A DNA stretch of 64,000 nucleotides from Butyrivibrio sp. INlla14 (GCF_900102515.1 NZ_FMVS01000014.1:32335-96334); one strand, 5' to 3'. Shown: positions 26,567-36,103, counted from the first letter of the stretch. Made by a program: numbers and translations. Notes: a model not told the origin generated them from the letters alone.

Positions 26567-28072
26567 ATGTTTAGACTGAGCATTAATCCCAAGAGCCACA
26601 AGGGTCACATCAATCCTGAGCTTCAGGGACATTTTGCAGAGCATCTCGGAAGGGGAATCTATGAGGGGCTCTATGTCAAGGAAGATGCAGGCATCGAGAA
26701 TGTAAACGGCATGAGGAAGGACGTAATTGAGGCGCTTAAAGAGCTTCAGGTACCAGTTCTCAGATGGCCAGGCGGATGCTTTGCAGATGAGTATCACTGG
26801 AAAGATGGTATTGGTCCCAAGGAAGGCCGTAAGAAGATGATCAACACTCACTGGGGCGGAGTTGTAGAGGATAACAGCTTCGGAACACATGAGTTTATGG
26901 AGCTTTGCGACCAAATCTCCTGCAAGAACTATGTAAACGGAAATCTTGGAAGTGGTACAGTTCAGGAGATGTCAGAGTGGGTTGAATACATGACCTTTGA
27001 TGGAGTATCTCCAATGGCTGACCTTCGTAAGAAGAACGGACATGAGAAGCCATGGAAGGTTGACTACTTTGGAGTTGGTAATGAGAACTGGGGCTGCGGC
27101 GGCAATATGCTTCCTGATATGTATGCTAATCTTTATCGCAGATATCAGACCTATGTTCGCGATTACAAGCAGGATGAGCATGTAAATAAGGTATGCTGCG
27201 GTGCTAACGCTGAGGACTTTACATGGACTGAGGAAGTTATGAAGACTTGCTTTAAGGCACCTGTTCATCTTCACGGTTTCATGGATGGACTCTCACTTCA
27301 CTACTACACAGTTCCTGGAACATGGGAGCACAAGGGAAGTGCTACAGACTTCGATGAAAAAGAATATTACAAGACCCTTAAGAAGACTCTTTTCATGGAG
27401 ACTCTTATTAAAGGCCATGCAGCGATCATGGATAGATATGACAAGGATCACAAGGTTGGTATGGTTATCGACGAGTGGGGCACATGGTATGATGTAGAAC
27501 CAGGAACCAACCCAGGATTCCTCTACCAGCAGAACACTATCAGAGATGCTCTTGTAGCAGGTATTAACCTTAACCTCTTCAACAAGCACTGCGACAGAGT
27601 CAAGATGGCCAACATTGCTCAGATGATCAACGTACTTCAGTCCGTAATCCTCACAGATGGCCAGAAGATGATCAAGACTCCAACTTATCATGTATTCAAC
27701 ATGTACAAGTATCATCAGAACGCTGAGCTTCTTGATAGCTTTATTGAGACACAGGAAATCGGACTTGAGGATGAATACAAGGTTCCAAATTTGACAGAAT
27801 CTGTATCACTTGGCACAGACGGCAAGATCCATGTGACAATCACAAACCTCTCCTGCAGCGAGAGTTATGAGATTGAGGCAGCAGTTGCAGATACTGAGGT
27901 AAAAGAAATCTCTGGCCAGGTAGTTGGCGGCGAGATGCACCTTCACAACACCTTCGAGGAGCCTGAAAATGTTGTAGCAAAGGCCTTCGATGCTGTGGAA
28001 AACCTTGGAAACGGCAAGCTTAAATTCACAATTCCAGCAAGCAGCGTTATCCACCTTGCACTTAGCATTTGA
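26567..28072 (+). CDS. abfA: Intracellular alpha-L-arabinofuranosidase, GH51
   Basis: A 501-residue enzyme of glycoside hydrolase family 51. RWPGGCFADEYHW and GVGNENWG are family signatures; Glu173 in the latter is the acid/base, and Glu303 in VIDEWGTWY the nucleophile. The carboxyl third is the expected beta-sandwich. No signal peptide is present, so it acts in the cytoplasm on arabinose-substituted oligosaccharides imported from hemicellulose or pectin. This fits a plant-fibre-degrading gut or rumen organism. AAAGGAGAG precedes the start, and a hairpin follows the stop. Confidence 0.95.
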   Translation: MFRLSINPKSHKGHINPELQGHFAEHLGRGIYEGLYVKEDAGIENVNGMRKDVIEALKELQVPVLRWPGGCFADEYHWKDGIGPKEGRKKMINTHWGGVVEDNSFGTHEFMELCDQISCKNYVNGNLGSGTVQEMSEWVEYMTFDGVSPMADLRKKNGHEKPWKVDYFGVGNENWGCGGNMLPDMYANLYRRYQTYVRDYKQDEHVNKVCCGANAEDFTWTEEVMKTCFKAPVHLHGFMDGLSLHYYTVPGTWEHKGSATDFDEKEYYKTLKKTLFMETLIKGHAAIMDRYDKDHKVGMVIDEWGTWYDVEPGTNPGFLYQQNTIRDALVAGINLNLFNKHCDRVKMANIAQMINVLQSVILTDGQKMIKTPTYHVFNMYKYHQNAELLDSFIETQEIGLEDEYKVPNLTESVSLGTDGKIHVTITNLSCSESYEIEAAVADTEVKEISGQVVGGEMHLHNTFEEPENVVAKAFDAVENLGNGKLKFTIPASSVIHLALSI

Positions 28073-28102
28073 TCAAGATACTGATAAGATAAAAAATAAA
28101 TG

Positions 28103-28142
28103 ATAACCCCAGTTCCTATAAAATTTTAGGGATTGGGGTTAT
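28103..28142 (+). terminator. Terminator after abfA
   Basis: ATAACCCCA pairs with TGGGGTTAT, with a further TCCTA/TAGGGA inner stem, 31 bp after the stop. The T run downstream is weak (GAGTTTTATG). Confidence 0.6.
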
Positions 28143-28382
28143 TGAGTTTTATGATATATGCCAACTAGTCCGATATGAATTCTGATTTTCTGAGGAAATT
28201 CAATAATCTATAGATTCCAGAACGTATTTTCATTATTACGTTCAAGAAGTTATTGTATAATGTAAGTGGATGTATGAATGGTGTGCAACTGGTTAAAAGA
28301 TACACATATAGATACTGACCAGGCAGAAATACGCACTATGCTACGTATTTCGTGAGAAATTATTGTAGTGTGAGAGGAATGC
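28143..28382. other. Leader of the ClC gene; possible promoter
   Basis: The gap holds TATAAT at 28256-28261 with a poor -35 (TTATTA, 17 bp upstream), leaving a 120-nt leader. I looked for a fluoride riboswitch because of the channel type and found no match. Confidence 0.35.
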
Positions 28383-29666
28383 ATGGAAAAAAGAGAAAAC
28401 CCGATAAATAATATTATTGAGCATATGCCTGACCTCGATTTGCTGGGAAGAATACGGGTGCTTGTAAGATGGCTGTCCTTTGGAGGACTCACAGGACTAC
28501 TTGTGGGACTTACAGGAACAGCTTTTTATTATTCAATAAGCTGGGCAATGGAATTTAGAAAAGGGCATGATTATATAATCGCAGCTCTTCCGCTTGCGGG
28601 TCTTCTCATTGTCTTTTTGTACAGACTCTGCAAAGACTACGAGGATAAGGGGACAAACCTTGTTATCAAGTCAATCCAGGAGGGGGACAATCTGCCTGTG
28701 ACTAAGGCACCTCTCATATTTATCTCAACTACACTGACCCATCTCTTTGGAGGATCCACAGGTCGTGAAAGCGCAGCACTTCAGATGGGAGGAAGTCTTG
28801 GCTACAACCTTGGACGGCTCTTTAAGCTAAAGGATGGAGACATCAAGATCATAACCATGTGTGGCATGAGTGCGGCGTTCTCAGCTCTTTTTGGAACACC
28901 GATGACGGCGGCCTTTATGGCTATGGAAATAGAAAACGTAGGAATAATGTACTATTCAGCTCTGGTTCCCTGCGTAATATCAGCGCTGGTAGCTACTGGC
29001 ATTTCAAGATATCTGGGTGTTTCAACGGAAGTTTTTACCGTGAATGTAGTTCCAGAGTTTAGCCTTTATAATGCGGTGTTTACCGGAATCCTGGGAATTC
29101 TGTGCGCGGTTGTCAGCGTTATCTTTTGCCAGACCTTGAAATTTGCAGGAAGAAATTATAAGAAGCTTTTGCCAAATCCCTATATTCGTGTGTTTGTAGG
29201 CGGTGTGATTGTAGCGGGACTGACCTTTCTGTCAGGAGTAAGATACTTTAACGGCGCAGGTATCGACGTTATTGAGATGGCAATAAAAGGAGAAGCGCCT
29301 TTTTATGCCTTTCTGCTAAAGATAATATTCACAGCCCTTACTCTTGGTGCGGGTTACAAGGGCGGCGAGATTGTGCCGGCGCTCTACATCGGAGCAACCT
29401 TTGGGTGTCTGTACTCACAGATTCTTGGATTTGACCCGGCCCTGTGCGCAGCCATCGGAATGGGAGCGCTGTTTTGCGGAGTTACAAATTGTCCGATCTC
29501 ATCGCTTTTTATCTGCTTTGAACTGTTTGGATTTAAGGGGATGCCGTATTATCTTTTGGCGGTAGCCCTTAGTTACACCTTTTCTGGCTATTCAAGCCTT
29601 TATAGCAGCCAGAAGATTGCTTATTCCAAGTTCCACAATAAGTACGTAAATCGCCAGACAAGGTAA
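28383..29666 (+). CDS. ClC-type anion channel/antiporter
   Basis: A 427-residue membrane protein with about ten hydrophobic helices. GGSTGRESAALQMGGSLG is the ClC selectivity loop; Glu129 of the GRE motif is the gating glutamate, but the usual following GP is SA. Later helices carry LGAGYKGGEIVPALYIGATFG, the second signature. The altered loop resembles that of bacterial fluoride-exporting ClC proteins more than classic chloride exchangers, so fluoride export is a reasonable guess. The gene is alone between a terminator upstream and one downstream. Confidence 0.85.
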   Translation: MEKRENPINNIIEHMPDLDLLGRIRVLVRWLSFGGLTGLLVGLTGTAFYYSISWAMEFRKGHDYIIAALPLAGLLIVFLYRLCKDYEDKGTNLVIKSIQEGDNLPVTKAPLIFISTTLTHLFGGSTGRESAALQMGGSLGYNLGRLFKLKDGDIKIITMCGMSAAFSALFGTPMTAAFMAMEIENVGIMYYSALVPCVISALVATGISRYLGVSTEVFTVNVVPEFSLYNAVFTGILGILCAVVSVIFCQTLKFAGRNYKKLLPNPYIRVFVGGVIVAGLTFLSGVRYFNGAGIDVIEMAIKGEAPFYAFLLKIIFTALTLGAGYKGGEIVPALYIGATFGCLYSQILGFDPALCAAIGMGALFCGVTNCPISSLFICFELFGFKGMPYYLLAVALSYTFSGYSSLYSSQKIAYSKFHNKYVNRQTR

Positions 29667-29677
29667 TTACAAAAATC

Positions 29678-29720
29678 AAGGAGCGGCATCGAATATCCAC
29701 TGATAATCGTGCCGCTCCTT
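29678..29720 (+). terminator. Strong terminator shared by convergent genes
   Basis: An 11-bp perfect stem (AAGGAGCGGCA with TGCCGCTCCTT) with a 21-nt loop lies between the ClC gene and the convergent small gene. Confidence 0.75.
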
Positions 29721-29749
29721 CTATATAATTGCCATCCTACCTTTCAAAG

Positions 29750-30106
29750 TTAAGCGAATAGATCCAGCCTGCTTCCGGCTGTATCATATCCATATCCTGA
29801 CTGATCCTGTGAGTACCCTACTGTCATGCCCTGGAATCTGTTTGCCACTTCGTTGTACATTCTGCTTGTTTCCTGAGATTTCTGAACCATGCCAATAGCA
29901 AGCTTCATAGGATCTTCATTGTCGGAATCATCACCAATAAGCTGTGCATTGGGATATCCAACAGGATTAACATTTGGAATAACGCCCTGGGCAGCGTGCT
30001 GAACGAATGCATCTGAAACCTCGGATTCGTTCTTGACTGCCAAGTTCATAGGCTGCACATAGCTCATGCCATAAGCGTTTCCAAGAGAACCTATAGATAT
30101 TGCCAT
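29750..30106 (-). CDS. Hypothetical protein with low-complexity tail
   Basis: A 118-residue protein, no signal peptide or membrane helix. The opening MAISIGSLGNAYGMSYVQPM and a Gly/Tyr/Ser-rich end (GYSQDQSGYGYDTAG) look like an unstructured or surface-associated protein. One helical stretch, AIGMVQKSQETSRMYNEVANRF, could mediate oligomerisation. No family recognised. The ribosome binding site AAAGGGAG is good, and the gene stands alone. Confidence 0.6.
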   Translation of the reverse strand: MAISIGSLGNAYGMSYVQPMNLAVKNESEVSDAFVQHAAQGVIPNVNPVGYPNAQLIGDDSDNEDPMKLAIGMVQKSQETSRMYNEVANRFQGMTVGYSQDQSGYGYDTAGSRLDLFA

Positions 30107-30416
30107 TTAATCTCCCTTTCATAAACTTGTCGGGACATATGCGGAAGAAAGAAGTCTTTTCCCAACTTCATAACGCCCATAAAGTTCTGTGTATATAGTA
30201 CATTACAGGCCCCAAATATACAATTATCCACAGGAAAACAAAACATAAACTTTCAAAATTAAATTATTAAATTTCGTTAAAAAGTATGATATTATAATAA
30301 AGAGGGATTTTTCTGCCCTTTTAACAAGTTCTTTTGACTATAAAACTTCAATTGTAAAAGTACAAGATAACACACGGCTTTAGGTTATCCAATGTACGGG
30401 AAAGGGGTAAAAACAG
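30107..30416. other. Divergent intergenic region
   Basis: AT-rich, with TATAAT at about 30293-30298 pointing toward the small plus-strand gene. No repeat or RNA consensus seen. Confidence 0.4.
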
Positions 30417-30692
30417 ATGGGAAACAGCCAGCTGCAGTATTCTCCGTTCAGACCCAATTTGAAGACAGCCGAAGTATTTGCTTGGGGAGATCCGGAGTAC
30501 AACTTATTTGATCAGTTAATCGAGAAATATGAGGAATGCCATCCTGAGTATTGCTCGCTCTCTTCTTACGAAAAAATGGTAATTGAGGAGCAAATCCATC
30601 ATGAAGCTATTGGACTTACACCTCTTAACCTTATAAAAAATTTCGTTGAAGATCCTCAGTTTGATGAGTTTAGATCGGTGGATTTTCTGTGA
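30417..30692 (+). CDS. Small hypothetical protein
   Basis: A 91-residue acidic protein rich in aromatic residues (EVFAWGDPEYNLFDQLIEKYEECH). No family recognised. AAAGGGG before the ATG and a strong terminator about 100 bp after the stop mark it as a genuine single-gene unit. Confidence 0.6.
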   Translation: MGNSQLQYSPFRPNLKTAEVFAWGDPEYNLFDQLIEKYEECHPEYCSLSSYEKMVIEEQIHHEAIGLTPLNLIKNFVEDPQFDEFRSVDFL

Positions 30693-30793
30693 ATATGATA
30701 GTTATCCCTTTATACTGGGGAACAGTAGTACATAGATAAGATGTGTATGCATAGGCACACATAGAATTGAAGAATATTAGAAGCAGAAATATG

Positions 30794-30830
30794 AACTCCC
30801 TGTAATCGTGGTGGTTACAGGGAGTTTTCA
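30794..30830 (+). terminator. Strong terminator
   Basis: A 12-bp perfect stem (AACTCCCTGTAA with TTACAGGGAGTT) with a 9-nt loop, followed by TT and preceded by A-rich sequence; bidirectional. Confidence 0.8.
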
Positions 30831-30854
30831 TATTAGTGACTTTGCGAGCTTTTG

Positions 30855-31364
30855 TTACTTGGAACGCCCTAAGATCTGGGCTTCGTGGATTTTTTCGTTA
30901 ACATCTGAAAGAAACTTATAATTTGTCGGATCTGAGATAAAATCCAGGAAATCTCTGGCTTCTTTTAACGTCAGTTTCTGAATTTCTACGAGATAAGATA
31001 AAATCTCGTCTCTGGTCTTACCTTCATTGATGAATCTGTCTACTATATCAAACAGAACCATGAATCTGCGCATTTTAACTTTAGTCTTAATATGGTGGAG
31101 TTCGATGAGAATTGCAGCAAGAATAATAAATACTGTCACAGAGATCAGAATGAAAAAGACACCCAAAATAAACTTCTCTCTATTCAGGTTAAGTAGCCCT
31201 GCAAAAAGTGAAGACATCGTAACTATCGTAAACGATGTGATAAGGATAGCTAGCCGCGCCTTATTCCGTGTGTGATCATTAAGCGCCATGAGTCGCACAC
31301 AAATTCCAAATACAAAATAGAATACAATCGCGAACGCTATACCCAAGTAAGATAATTGAAGCAT
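30855..31364 (-). CDS. Small membrane protein of unknown function
   Basis: About 169 residues. Three hydrophobic helices fill the amino half (roughly 5-25, 38-60, 66-90) and a charged helical cytoplasmic end follows (KTRDEILSYLVEIQKLTLKEARDFLDF). No family recognised. I use the ATG at 31364 because the AGGGGG site sits 9 bp before it; the ATG at 31373 would be too close to that site. Confidence 0.6.
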   Translation of the reverse strand: MLQLSYLGIAFAIVFYFVFGICVRLMALNDHTRNKARLAILITSFTIVTMSSLFAGLLNLNREKFILGVFFILISVTVFIILAAILIELHHIKTKVKMRRFMVLFDIVDRFINEGKTRDEILSYLVEIQKLTLKEARDFLDFISDPTNYKFLSDVNEKIHEAQILGRSK

Positions 31365-31796
31365 AATGTTCATCCCCCTATGAATTAATTCTAACAGTGT
31401 TAATGTACCAAAGCAACCCTTTGAAATATCGCATATTCATTTAAACGTTTGAGATTTGAAATGTTTATAAAATGTTTATAGATTATCGACTATAACCAGG
31501 TCTTTATTTCAGACTTTTTTTAGTCTTTTATTTCAGTCATTTTTTCAGTCTTTTTTTAGTCATTTTTTCGGTAGCAATTTTCATATTTTTATTTTCGATA
31601 GTACGTGTTGACTTTTTTACTTTTATGCTTTAATCTTTAAAAGTATAAGATTGTATACAAATATACAACTTTGTTCTAACGTGCATAAGGTGATGTTATA
31701 TAGTTCTTTTGCCTTATCATTGATTCTTCAGAAACCGCGTCAGGTGCGGGATTCTGATCATATATCCATACAATAAATTCGAGGAGGAACACAATT
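31365..31796. other. Intergenic region upstream of livK
   Basis: Contains a T-rich imperfect repeat of TTTTTTCAGTC-like units (31490-31570), a TTGACT box at 31608-31613 with a weak -10 region about 17 bp on, and the 10-bp palindrome TTGTATACAA at 31651-31660, placed where a repressor would block the promoter. The same TGTATACA core forms a 16-bp palindrome at 63212-63227. Confidence 0.4.
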
Positions 31797-32996
31797 ATGA
31801 AGAAGTTTAGTAAAGTAATCAGTACAGCATCAGCTTTCATGATGGCACTTGCAATGCTGGCAGGATGCACAGACGCAGCTAGCAGCACTCAGACAGAGAG
31901 CTCTGGAACCCAGACAGAGGGCAGCGCAGAGGCTGTTTTCAAGATTGGTGCTATTGGACCTCTTACAGGAGATAACGCAGCTTATGGTAATGCAGTCTGC
32001 AACGCAGCAGAACTTGCAGTAGAAGAGATCAACGCTGCTGGCGGTATCAACGGATATAAGGTAGAGTACAAGAAAGAGGACGACGAGACTAACGCAGAGA
32101 AGTCAGTCAACGCCTACAATGCTCTTAAGGACTGGGGAATGCAGATCCTTGTTGGATCAACCACAAGTGGATGCTCAATCGCAGTTTCAGAGAACACCAA
32201 GGCTGACAACATGTTCCAGCTCACACCTTCTGGATCTGCTGTTGACTGTGTAAAATATGACAACGCTTTCAGAGTATGCTTCTCAGACCCTAACCAGGGA
32301 ATCGCTTCTGCTCAGTATATTTCAGATAACAACCTTGCCAAGAAGGTAGGTATCATCTACGATAGCTCAGATATCTATTCAGATGGAATTTATCAGAAAT
32401 TCGTTCAGGAGTCAGAGGGCAAGAACTACGAGATTGTTTCTGCAGAGGCTTTCACATCTGACAGTGCAACAGACTTTTCAGTTCAGCTTCAGAAGGCCAA
32501 GGATGCAGGCGCTGACCTTGTTTTCCTTCCTATCTATTACAAGAGCGCAGCTCTTATCCTGACACAGGCCAACACAATGGGCTATTCACCAATATTCTTT
32601 GGTGTTGATGGTCTTGATGGAATTCTTACAGTTGCTAACTTTGATGTTTCTCTTGCAGAAGGCGTAATGCTTCTTACACCTTTCGCAGCAGATGCTACAG
32701 ATGATCTTACTGTTAACTTTGTAAGCAAGTATAAAGAGAAATATGGTGAGGTTCCAAACCAGTTCGCAGCCGATGCTTACGATGCAGTTTACATCATCAA
32801 GAATGCAATTGAGAAAAAGAACGTTACTCCAGATATGAGTGTTTCAGATATCTGCGAAGCTATAAAGGGCGCTATGACTGAGATTGAGGTAGCCGGAGTT
32901 ACTTCATCCAAGATGACCTGGGATGCTAGCGGCGAGCCTAACAAGGAGCCAAGAGCTGTTGTTATCAAGAACGGCACTTACGTTTCAGCACAGTAA
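31797..32996 (+). CDS. livK: Branched-chain amino acid-type ABC substrate-binding lipoprotein
   Basis: A 399-residue lipoprotein (lipobox LAGC, Cys24, Ser/Thr-rich linker) of the periplasmic-binding-protein type I class. IGAIGPLTGDNAAYGNA and AVEEINAAGGINGYKVEY are the family opening; the length is normal. It captures branched-chain or related amino acids for the LivHMGF transporter encoded downstream. A strong terminator and a 630-bp dyad array separate it from livH, so the binding protein is probably made in excess from its own message. Confidence 0.9.
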   Translation: MKKFSKVISTASAFMMALAMLAGCTDAASSTQTESSGTQTEGSAEAVFKIGAIGPLTGDNAAYGNAVCNAAELAVEEINAAGGINGYKVEYKKEDDETNAEKSVNAYNALKDWGMQILVGSTTSGCSIAVSENTKADNMFQLTPSGSAVDCVKYDNAFRVCFSDPNQGIASAQYISDNNLAKKVGIIYDSSDIYSDGIYQKFVQESEGKNYEIVSAEAFTSDSATDFSVQLQKAKDAGADLVFLPIYYKSAALILTQANTMGYSPIFFGVDGLDGILTVANFDVSLAEGVMLLTPFAADATDDLTVNFVSKYKEKYGEVPNQFAADAYDAVYIIKNAIEKKNVTPDMSVSDICEAIKGAMTEIEVAGVTSSKMTWDASGEPNKEPRAVVIKNGTYVSAQ

Positions 32997-33026
32997 AACA
33001 GTAAATTAGAATAGACGCTTGATCCG

Positions 33027-33061
33027 GCGAAGGGTGTTGTCACAGGCGCCCTTCGCTTTTT
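33027..33061 (+). terminator. Terminator after livK
   Basis: GCGAAGGG pairs with CCCTTCGC and is followed by TTTTTT, 30 bp after the stop. Confidence 0.85.
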
Positions 33062-33091
33062 TATGATATAGGAAATTTCTCCGAAATTCCT

Positions 33092-33720
33092 ATGCATCAC
33101 TGGACAGAGGACAAGTGATGCAAGATAAAGAAAAATGAGGTTTTGCATGACAATAGTGGGCTGATGTGATGCAAGATAGGCGAAAAGGCAAGTTATGCAT
33201 CACTAGGCAGAGGACAAGTGATGCAAGATAAAGAAAAATGAGGTTATGCATGACAATAGTGGGTTGGTGTGATGCAAGAAAAAAGAAAAGGCAAGTTATG
33301 CATCACTGGGCAGAGAATATTTGATGCAAGATAAAGAAAAATGAAGTTTTGCATGATAATAGTAGGCAGATGTGATGCAAGAAAAAAGAAAAGGCAAGTT
33401 ATGCATCACTAGGCAGAGAATATTTGATGCAAGATAAAGAAAAATGAGGTTTTGCATGACAATAGTGGGCTGATGTGATGCAAGATAGGCGAAAAGGCAA
33501 GTTATGCATCACTAGGCGGAGGATATTTGATGCAAGATAAAGAAAAATGAAATTTTGCATGATAATAGTAGGCCGAAGTGATGCAAGAAAAAAGAAAAGG
33601 CAAGTTATGCATCACAGAGCAGAGGACAAGTGATGCAAATTAAAGATAACAAGCGATTTTGTATCATTTGTGCAAGACAATTTGATGCAAGATAGAAGAA
33701 AAAACAAGTTTTGCATGACC
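33092..33720. repeat. Dyad array 2, 103-bp composite repeat
   Basis: Six units of type A start ATGCATCAC at 33092, 33195, 33298, 33401, 33504 and 33607, an exact 103-bp period. Between them lie type B units starting TGCATGA (33144, 33246 and so on). Nearly all end TGATGCAAG. Linkers are purine-rich (ATAAAGAAAAATGAGG after A; AAAAGGCAAG-containing after B). The last B unit (about 33659-33691) is degenerate. The array fills the space between livK and livH; 33725-33920 behind it is very AT-rich with TATTCAA repeats. Confidence 0.9.
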
Positions 33721-33924
33721 ACGAGAAACAATAGTATTCTCACAAGTTAAAATAGTTATTATAATTAGGATAGTCAATAATATATAATTAAATATGATCA
33801 ATAAATTGTAATAGTCAATAATTAGTTTTATTCAAAGTGTAATCGAATTTTATTTATATAAATTCAAATATATTCAAGTATACGCAAGTATATTCAAATC
33901 AAATATCTTTGTTGGAGGATTTTC

Positions 33925-34812
33925 ATGAGTAGTTTCCTTACATATCTTATAAATGGACTTAGTCTGGGCAGCATCTATGCCATTATAGCGTTGGGATATA
34001 CCATGGTTTATGGAATTGCCAAGATGCTTAATTTTGCTCATGGCGATTTTATCATGGTGGGATGCTACATCATCTTTTCAGTCACCACAACTTTTTCTGG
34101 AAATTCAATAGTGGGAGTGCTGGTGGCAATCGTGTTATGTACACTTCTTGGAATCACAACTGAATTTGTGGCCTACAGGCCTCTTCGAGGCGCGGCATCA
34201 CCGCTGGCAGTTCTTATTACAGCTATCGGCGTGAGCTATTTTCTTGAAAATGTGGCCCTTCTTATATTTGGCGCAGACGTTAAGTCTTTTACCTCAGTTA
34301 TAAAGTGGGAAGGCATTACCTTCAACGAAGGCGAGCAGAGGATTCAGGGCGTTACTATAGTGGCAATCGTGATAAGTGTCGTAGTGCTGATAGCTCTCCA
34401 GCTCTTTATCAAAAAAACTAAGCAGGGCCAGGCTATGTTGGCTGTTGCGGAGGACAAGGGAGCCGCAGTTCTCATGGGCATTAACGTAAACCGCACGATC
34501 ATGCTGACATTTGCTATTGGCTCAGCTCTTGCAGCAATTGCTGGTGCGCTTCTGTGCTCAGCTTATCCATCTCTTTCTCCATATACAGGCGCAATGCCAG
34601 GTATCAAGGCCTTTGTGGCTGCGGTTCTTGGCGGTATCGGATCAATTCCCGGAGCCATGATTGGTGGACTTCTTCTTGGAATTGTTGAAATTTTGAGTAA
34701 GACTTACATTTCATCACAGCTTTCAGATGCAATTGTTTTTGGAATTCTTGTAGTGGTGCTCCTGGTGAAGCCTACAGGAATTCTGGGCAAGAAAATTCAG
34801 GAGAAAGTGTAA
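33925..34812 (+). CDS. livH: Branched-chain amino acid ABC permease LivH
   Basis: A 295-residue inner-membrane permease with about eight helices. GLSLGSIYAIIALGYTMVYGIAKMLNFAHG, the conserved opening of LivH, and the carboxyl GGIGSIPGAMIGGLLLG loop, which contacts the ATPase, are both present. With LivM it forms the membrane channel. A GGAGG site precedes the ATG. It is separated from livM by 205 bp containing three hairpins. Confidence 0.93.
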   Translation: MSSFLTYLINGLSLGSIYAIIALGYTMVYGIAKMLNFAHGDFIMVGCYIIFSVTTTFSGNSIVGVLVAIVLCTLLGITTEFVAYRPLRGAASPLAVLITAIGVSYFLENVALLIFGADVKSFTSVIKWEGITFNEGEQRIQGVTIVAIVISVVVLIALQLFIKKTKQGQAMLAVAEDKGAAVLMGINVNRTIMLTFAIGSALAAIAGALLCSAYPSLSPYTGAMPGIKAFVAAVLGGIGSIPGAMIGGLLLGIVEILSKTYISSQLSDAIVFGILVVVLLVKPTGILGKKIQEKV

Positions 34813-34854
34813 GCTTGTTCGAGTAATATCAAGGCGCAGGAAAACAAGTAAAAA

Positions 34855-34991
34855 GGTATTATGCGGTGGAAGCCAGATAATACCAAGATATAGCAAAACA
34901 AGCAAAAGGTATTATGTGGCAGAAGCAAGATAATTCCAAGATATAGCAAAACAAGTGAAAAGGTATTACAAGGCAGAAGCAAGATAATATC
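34855..34991 (+). repeat. Three tandem hairpins between livH and livM
   Basis: Copies at 34855-34884, 34908-34937 and 34962-34991, 53-54 bp apart. Copy 1 has a perfect stem GGTATTAT/ATAATACC; copies 2 and 3 are slightly decayed. Connecting sequence AAGATATAGCAAAACAAG is also repeated. There is no T run, so they may be RNA-processing or stability hairpins inside the operon. Confidence 0.75.
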
Positions 34992-35017
34992 AAAATATAA
35001 ACATAGAAGGAATAAGT

Positions 35018-36103
35018 ATGACAACAGGCAAGAATGTTAGCGGGAAATTAAGCATGAAACTTAGCAAGAAAACCAAGGACAATCTCATAACTTACGGCAT
35101 CGTAGTGGCTGCGTACCTGATATTTACAGCGCTGGCAGCGACTGGACATTTATCAAGCCATATGAAGGGACTTCTTGTTCCTATGACATATTACGCAGTG
35201 ATCGCTGTGGCGCTGAACCTCTGCGTAGGTATTCTGGGAGAGCTGTCCATTGGACATTGCGGATTTATGTGCATTGGAGCTTTCACAAGTGCATTTTTTT
35301 CCAAAGTCATGGAAACTAAACTTCCGGCGGGGCCAAGATTTGTGCTGGCTTTCATAGTAGGAATTGCTTTTGCTGGATTTTTTGGATTTCTTATTGGAAT
35401 TCCGGTTCTTAGGCTAAAAGGTGACTACCTTGCAATTGTAACTCTGGCCTTTGGTGAGATCATCAAGAATGTGATCAACGCCTTCTACATCGGTGTTGAT
35501 AGCCATGGACTTCACTTTTCCATGAAGAATTCAATGGCCCTTGAAATGGAGTCTGATGGGCAGGTTATTGTAAATGGAGCCATGGGAATCACAGGAACTC
35601 CGCATAATTCAAGCTTTACAGTTGGAATCATAGTTCTTTTGCTGGCACTGTTTGTTGTACAAAATCTCGTAAACTCTCGCGATGGCCGCGCTGTTATGGC
35701 GGTTAGGGACAACTACATTGCTGCGGAGGCAACAGGAATCAAGGTTACCAAGTACAAGATGATGGCATTCGTGATTTCTGCAGCGATTGCGGGGGCAGCA
35801 GGCGTTCTCTTTTCCCATAATATCACAACGCTAACCGCAACAAGCCAGTACTTCGGCTTTAATGCGTCAATCATGATCCTGGTGTACGTGGTGCTGGGCG
35901 GAATCGGCAATATCAGAGGAAGTGTGATAGCTGCATGCATATTGTACCTGCTTCCTGAGTTGCTCCGCGGACTTAGCACCTACAGAATGCTGATATATTC
36001 TATAGTTTTGATCGTAATGATGATCTACACCTGGTCACCCAAGGTTATCGACTGGAGAAAAAGAACTTTCGGAGTCAGGAAACTTCCTGGTATGAAGGCT
36101 TGA
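35018..36103 (+). CDS. livM: Branched-chain amino acid ABC permease LivM
   Basis: A 361-residue permease with nine or so helices. LCVGILGELSIGHCGFMCIGAF and RLKGDYLAIVTLAFGEI are LivM signatures, and VVLGGIGNIRGSVI is the ATPase-contact loop. The amino end is longer and more basic than usual (GKLSMKLSKKTKDNL). AGAAGGAA precedes the ATG. Confidence 0.93.
   Translation: MTTGKNVSGKLSMKLSKKTKDNLITYGIVVAAYLIFTALAATGHLSSHMKGLLVPMTYYAVIAVALNLCVGILGELSIGHCGFMCIGAFTSAFFSKVMETKLPAGPRFVLAFIVGIAFAGFFGFLIGIPVLRLKGDYLAIVTLAFGEIIKNVINAFYIGVDSHGLHFSMKNSMALEMESDGQVIVNGAMGITGTPHNSSFTVGIIVLLLALFVVQNLVNSRDGRAVMAVRDNYIAAEATGIKVTKYKMMAFVISAAIAGAAGVLFSHNITTLTATSQYFGFNASIMILVYVVLGGIGNIRGSVIAACILYLLPELLRGLSTYRMLIYSIVLIVMMIYTWSPKVIDWRKRTFGVRKLPGMKA

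Noticed and set aside
28143..28382. Fluoride riboswitch before the ClC gene
   Set aside because: I could not match the conserved GGNGATGG start together with the closing helix; only scattered partial likeness was seen.
31490..31570. T-rich repeat upstream of livK as a terminator cluster
   Set aside because: There are no stems before the T runs on either strand; it is treated as low-complexity sequence.
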